The notes below the pieces were generated by a model. The model had not been told where the DNA came from. It saw nothing but the letters and a program-made list of their open reading frames with translations, and made no database searches. From DATKKX01 sp035542775 (GTDB taxonomy: Bacteria > Planctomycetota > Phycisphaerae > UBA1845 > UTPLA1), in the NCBI GenBank assembly GCA_035542775.1, contig DATKKX010000231.1, forward strand, positions 1-17,337: a stretch of 17,337 nt of DNA, given 5' to 3'. The stretch's first letter is position 1; each line of letters begins with the position of its first letter. This document shows, piece after piece, positions 14,773 through 17,337 of this stretch. The position numbers were made by a program, and so were the translations under genes.

Positions 14773-16803
14773 TTACTCTTCCTCTTCCTTCTTCGGCTTG
14801 TACTGCGCGATGATCGCCTGCACTTCGTTCGACGGCACCGTCTCGTAGTGTGAGAACTCCATCGCGTAGCTGCCTTTGCCTCCGCTGATCGAGCTGAGGC
14901 GGGAGTGATAGTCCGCAACCTTTGACAGCGGGACCTGGGCCTTTATGACCGCCAGACCGCCGGGCAGCATGTCCTGCCCGCTCGGCCGGCCGCGACGTTG
15001 GGCCAGATCGCCGGTGATGTCGCCGACGTTCTCCGATGGCACCGTCACCTCGATGTTGACGATAGGCTCCAGCAACACCGGCTTGGCCTTCAGAATCGCA
15101 TCCTTGAAAGCTTGCTTGCCGGCGATCTTGAACGCGACTTCCTTCGAATCGACCGGGTGATGCTTGCCGTCGATGATGGACACCTTCACATCCTGGATGG
15201 GGAAGCCCGCCAGCGCCCCCTCGCCCATCAGCTCGGTCACGCCCTTCTTGATGGCCGACTCGAACTGCCCCGGAATCGTCCCGCCGAAGATGTCCCACGA
15301 CCACTCCAGCGGCGGATCCGTGCCGCGCTCGAGCGGAAAGACCTTGAGGAAGACCTCGCCGAACTGCCCGGCGCCGCCGGTCTGCTTCTTGTGGCGATAG
15401 TGGCCGTCGGCCGGGACCGTAATCGTCTCGCGATACGGAATCTTCGGCGGTTTGGTGTTCACCTCGAGTTTGAAATACCGCAGCATGCGGGCCAGGATCG
15501 TCCGCAGGTGCATGTCGCCGACGCCGCTGATGACCAACTCCTTGGTCTGGGGATCCTGGAAGGAACGGAAGCACGGGTCCGTGTCGGTGAACCGCTTCAC
15601 GGAGTCGCCGATCTTGGTTTCGTCGCCGCGGGCCTTGGGTTCGAGGGCCAGCGCGAACATGGGCGTGGGGAACCGCGGCATAGCGACTTTGCCCTCGCCC
15701 GACTCACCGAAGACGGTGTCGCCGATGTGGAAGTCCATCTTGGCCACGGCGAAGATGTCGCCCGCAACGCCCTCGTCGATGTCCTTGTGCTCGTTGCCCT
15801 GGAACTTCAGCAGGTGCCCCGGCCGGGCCCCCTTCTTCTCGCCGGTCAGGACCAGGTTGCCGTCCGGCTTGGCCATCCCGGATAGCGCCCGAATGAACGA
15901 ATACTTGATGTTGCTCTTGGGATCCACGGCGATCTTGAAAACCTGGCCGCAGAAAGAATATTTCCCGTCGATGGGCTTCTCCTGGTCGCCCACCCGGAGC
16001 TTGCGCTGCTTGCCCTCGGCGGGCGACGGGCAGCACGTGGCGATGAAGCTCAGCAACTCCTTCGCGCCGACGCTCGCCCGGGCATTGGTAAACAGCAGCG
16101 GCACGAGCTTCCCGGCAATCATCGCCTTGACGAAGTTCTGATGGATGTCGTCCAGCGAAAGTGTGCCTTGCTCGAAGTATTTGTTCATCAGACTGTCGTC
16201 GACCTCGGCCACGCGCTCGACGATCTGCGTGTGGGTGTCGGCGACGCTGGAGAAGTCGCAGTCGCCCTTGTCCTGGGCGATGCAATCGACCACCGACTTT
16301 CCGCCGCCGGCCGGCAGATTCACCGGCGTCACCTCCGGGCCGAAAGTCTCGCGCAGGGCCGTCAGCAACCCGTCCAGATCGATGTTCTCGGCGTCGATGC
16401 GGTTGACCACGATCGCCCGGGCCAGCCCGAAGTTCTTGGCGATGTCGCTCATGCGGCGCGTGTTAACCTGGATGCCCGCGGCGGCGTGAACCACCAGCAC
16501 GGCCGTCTCGACCGCGGCCAGAGAGGCGATCGCCGGTCCGATGAAGTCCGGCGCGCCAGGCGTATCGATCATGTTGATCACACGGCCTTCGTGGGAGATG
16601 TTCAATAGATGCGAGTCGATCGAGCAGCCCCGGTCCTTCTCCTCGTCATCCGTGTCGAGAGTACTGGTCTTGTCCGCCACGCTCCCCAGGCGGTTCGTGA
16701 CGCCCGTCACGTGAAGAAAAGCCTCGCACAGCGACGTCTTGCCCGATCCGCTGTGGCCAACAATGGCGATGTTGCGAATATCGTTTGTCGAGTAAGTGGG
16801 CAT
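14773..16803 (-). CDS. EF-G-like translational GTPase paralogue
   Basis: A 676-aa protein from ATG 16803, chosen over the upstream in-frame start because GGAGG lies 5 nt before it. The GTPase domain motifs are G1 GHSGSGKT (16-23), G2 region DRGCSI (57-62), G3 DTPGAPDF (80-87) and G4 NRID (134-137). Domain II (about 290-390), domain III (GVGDMHLRTILARM), domain IV (GGAGQFGEVFLKVFPLERG..., IIDGKHHPVDSKEVAF) and domain V (GRPSGQDMLPGGLAVIKAQVPL) follow, so the protein is full length for EF-G. Canonical EF-G has GHVDHGKTT, RGITI, DTPGHVDF and NKID, so this is the diverged EF-G-2/EF-G-like class seen alongside ordinary FusA in many bacteria. It binds ribosomes by analogy; its specific role is not settled. 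It ends in an acidic KKEEEE tail. Confidence 0.88.
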   Translation of the reverse strand: MPTYSTNDIRNIAIVGHSGSGKTSLCEAFLHVTGVTNRLGSVADKTSTLDTDDEEKDRGCSIDSHLLNISHEGRVINMIDTPGAPDFIGPAIASLAAVETAVLVVHAAAGIQVNTRRMSDIAKNFGLARAIVVNRIDAENIDLDGLLTALRETFGPEVTPVNLPAGGGKSVVDCIAQDKGDCDFSSVADTHTQIVERVAEVDDSLMNKYFEQGTLSLDDIHQNFVKAMIAGKLVPLLFTNARASVGAKELLSFIATCCPSPAEGKQRKLRVGDQEKPIDGKYSFCGQVFKIAVDPKSNIKYSFIRALSGMAKPDGNLVLTGEKKGARPGHLLKFQGNEHKDIDEGVAGDIFAVAKMDFHIGDTVFGESGEGKVAMPRFPTPMFALALEPKARGDETKIGDSVKRFTDTDPCFRSFQDPQTKELVISGVGDMHLRTILARMLRYFKLEVNTKPPKIPYRETITVPADGHYRHKKQTGGAGQFGEVFLKVFPLERGTDPPLEWSWDIFGGTIPGQFESAIKKGVTELMGEGALAGFPIQDVKVSIIDGKHHPVDSKEVAFKIAGKQAFKDAILKAKPVLLEPIVNIEVTVPSENVGDITGDLAQRRGRPSGQDMLPGGLAVIKAQVPLSKVADYHSRLSSISGGKGSYAMEFSHYETVPSNEVQAIIAQYKPKKEEEE

Positions 16804-17173
16804 ATTGCCTCCACGACCGTTGCTGTCGCCGGAATTCACCCGCAATCAAAGGTCTCGCTCGATGCAAGATGCGCCTCCGGGCCGGTCAAACGTAAAGACC
16901 TACCATCCTACCCCTTTGTCCCCCGCGCCACAAGGCAGCCCTGCACCCGCCTGCCCGCGTCCACTCAGAGCCCGAGCGGTAGCGCGAAGGGCATCGCCCC
17001 CGACCCTCGTCTGCCTGATTCCCCCTCCGCCCCGGCACGTCCGATAGGTCGCACCTCTCGCCCGAACCTCCCCGCCATGTTCCAGCCCTTGGGCAATGCC
17101 GAAACCGTTTTTTCGGCCGTCTGCTGCATGACCTTTCTGTCGTTCGTGGTGAGTTTCTGATGAGAACGGGAGA

Positions 17174-17337
17174 TTATGCCGCCGACTTGCGCCGTCCGCT
17201 CCACGATCTCTGTCCATGCCTTCGTTTCGCGGGGGCTTTGCCCTTGTCTCCGGAATCATTCTTGGTCCTGGCGGCACCACCGGATGACGATCCCTGCTTC
17301 TTCAGCTTGATGGCGATCTCGGTCACCGGCTCTTTGG
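17174..17337 (-). CDS. Unrecognised gene, C-terminal part, possibly frameshifted
   Basis: Enters from the right edge on the minus strand. The frame reads KEPVTEIAIKLKKQGSSSGG, then a lysine-rich AARTKNDSGDKGKAPAK, and stops at 17176-17174. Up to about 17228 the codons are GC-ending and look genuine; the last 17 or so are arginine-rich with rare codons. In the neighbouring frame from about 17228 a better-looking stretch begins (TKAWTEIVERTAQVGGII, then SRSHQKLTTNDRKVMQQTAE, KTVSALPKGWNMAGRFGREV), so the true protein may continue there through a one-base frameshift near GCGAAACGAAGG. No family is recognised. The gap from here to the EF-G-like start (16804-17173) otherwise shows no supported feature. 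Confidence 0.4.
   Translation of the reverse strand, partial: KEPVTEIAIKLKKQGSSSGGAARTKNDSGDKGKAPAKRRHGQRSWSGRRKSAA

Noticed and set aside
1..17337. CRISPR array, tRNA, rRNA or insertion sequence
   Set aside because: No regularly spaced direct repeats, tRNA-like cloverleaf, rRNA core sequence or transposase motif was seen on either strand when reading through the window.

Overview
This GC-rich window looks like a chromosome segment of an anaerobic planctomycete, probably related to Phycisphaerae. Three things point that way. One is a secreted protein with the dockerin-like GDMNCD...GADVGAFVLALINP repeat pair that is common in that group. Another is a small membrane protein ending in a CxECGYNLTGN...CPECGT zinc ribbon. 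The third is the palindromic intergenic modules. All family calls come from reading motifs and general knowledge; no database search was run.

Layout. Positions 1-2895 (+) are the end of a tightly packed redox operon: the C-terminus of an MvhD/FlxD-like subunit, two [4Fe-4S] proteins (FlxC-like and FlxB-like) and an FAD/NAD(P)H-binding [2Fe-2S] reductase (FlxA-like). With HdrABC, which would lie upstream outside the window, such proteins form NADH-linked flavin-based electron bifurcation complexes. A small 74-aa gene follows (2997-3221, +). Converging on it is the most interesting locus: a retron-type reverse transcriptase (3244-4143, -) with YADD, NAxxH and VTG motifs. Its structured leader (about 4171-4311) has the layout of a retron msr-msd RNA: flanking inverted repeats, two tandem 6-bp stem-loops, a long hairpin and then a terminator-like hairpin. 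No effector gene is recognisable beside it.

Positions 4389-11565 (-) hold a MacAB/LolCDE-like export system, transcribed in the order ATPase, permease A, permease B, permease A', permease B', membrane-fusion protein. The four permeases are two homologous pairs in the order A-B-A'-B', which suggests duplication of a two-gene unit. The retron lies directly downstream on the same strand. From 11566 to 12218 there is a promoter-like site and several palindromic modules but no convincing gene. Next come a degenerate zinc-ribbon gene fragment with an internal TGA (12219-12386) and an intact zinc-ribbon membrane protein (12383-12970), overlapping as ATGA.

The right end (-) has a secreted SUMF1-fold/dockerin-like protein (13149-14402), an EF-G-like translational GTPase paralogue (14773-16803) and the C-terminal end of an unrecognised gene running off the edge (17174-17337), which may carry a frameshift.

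The redox, export, retron and translation-factor modules appear functionally independent. The main open questions are whether the retron makes msDNA, what its effector is, and what the duplicated permeases transport.
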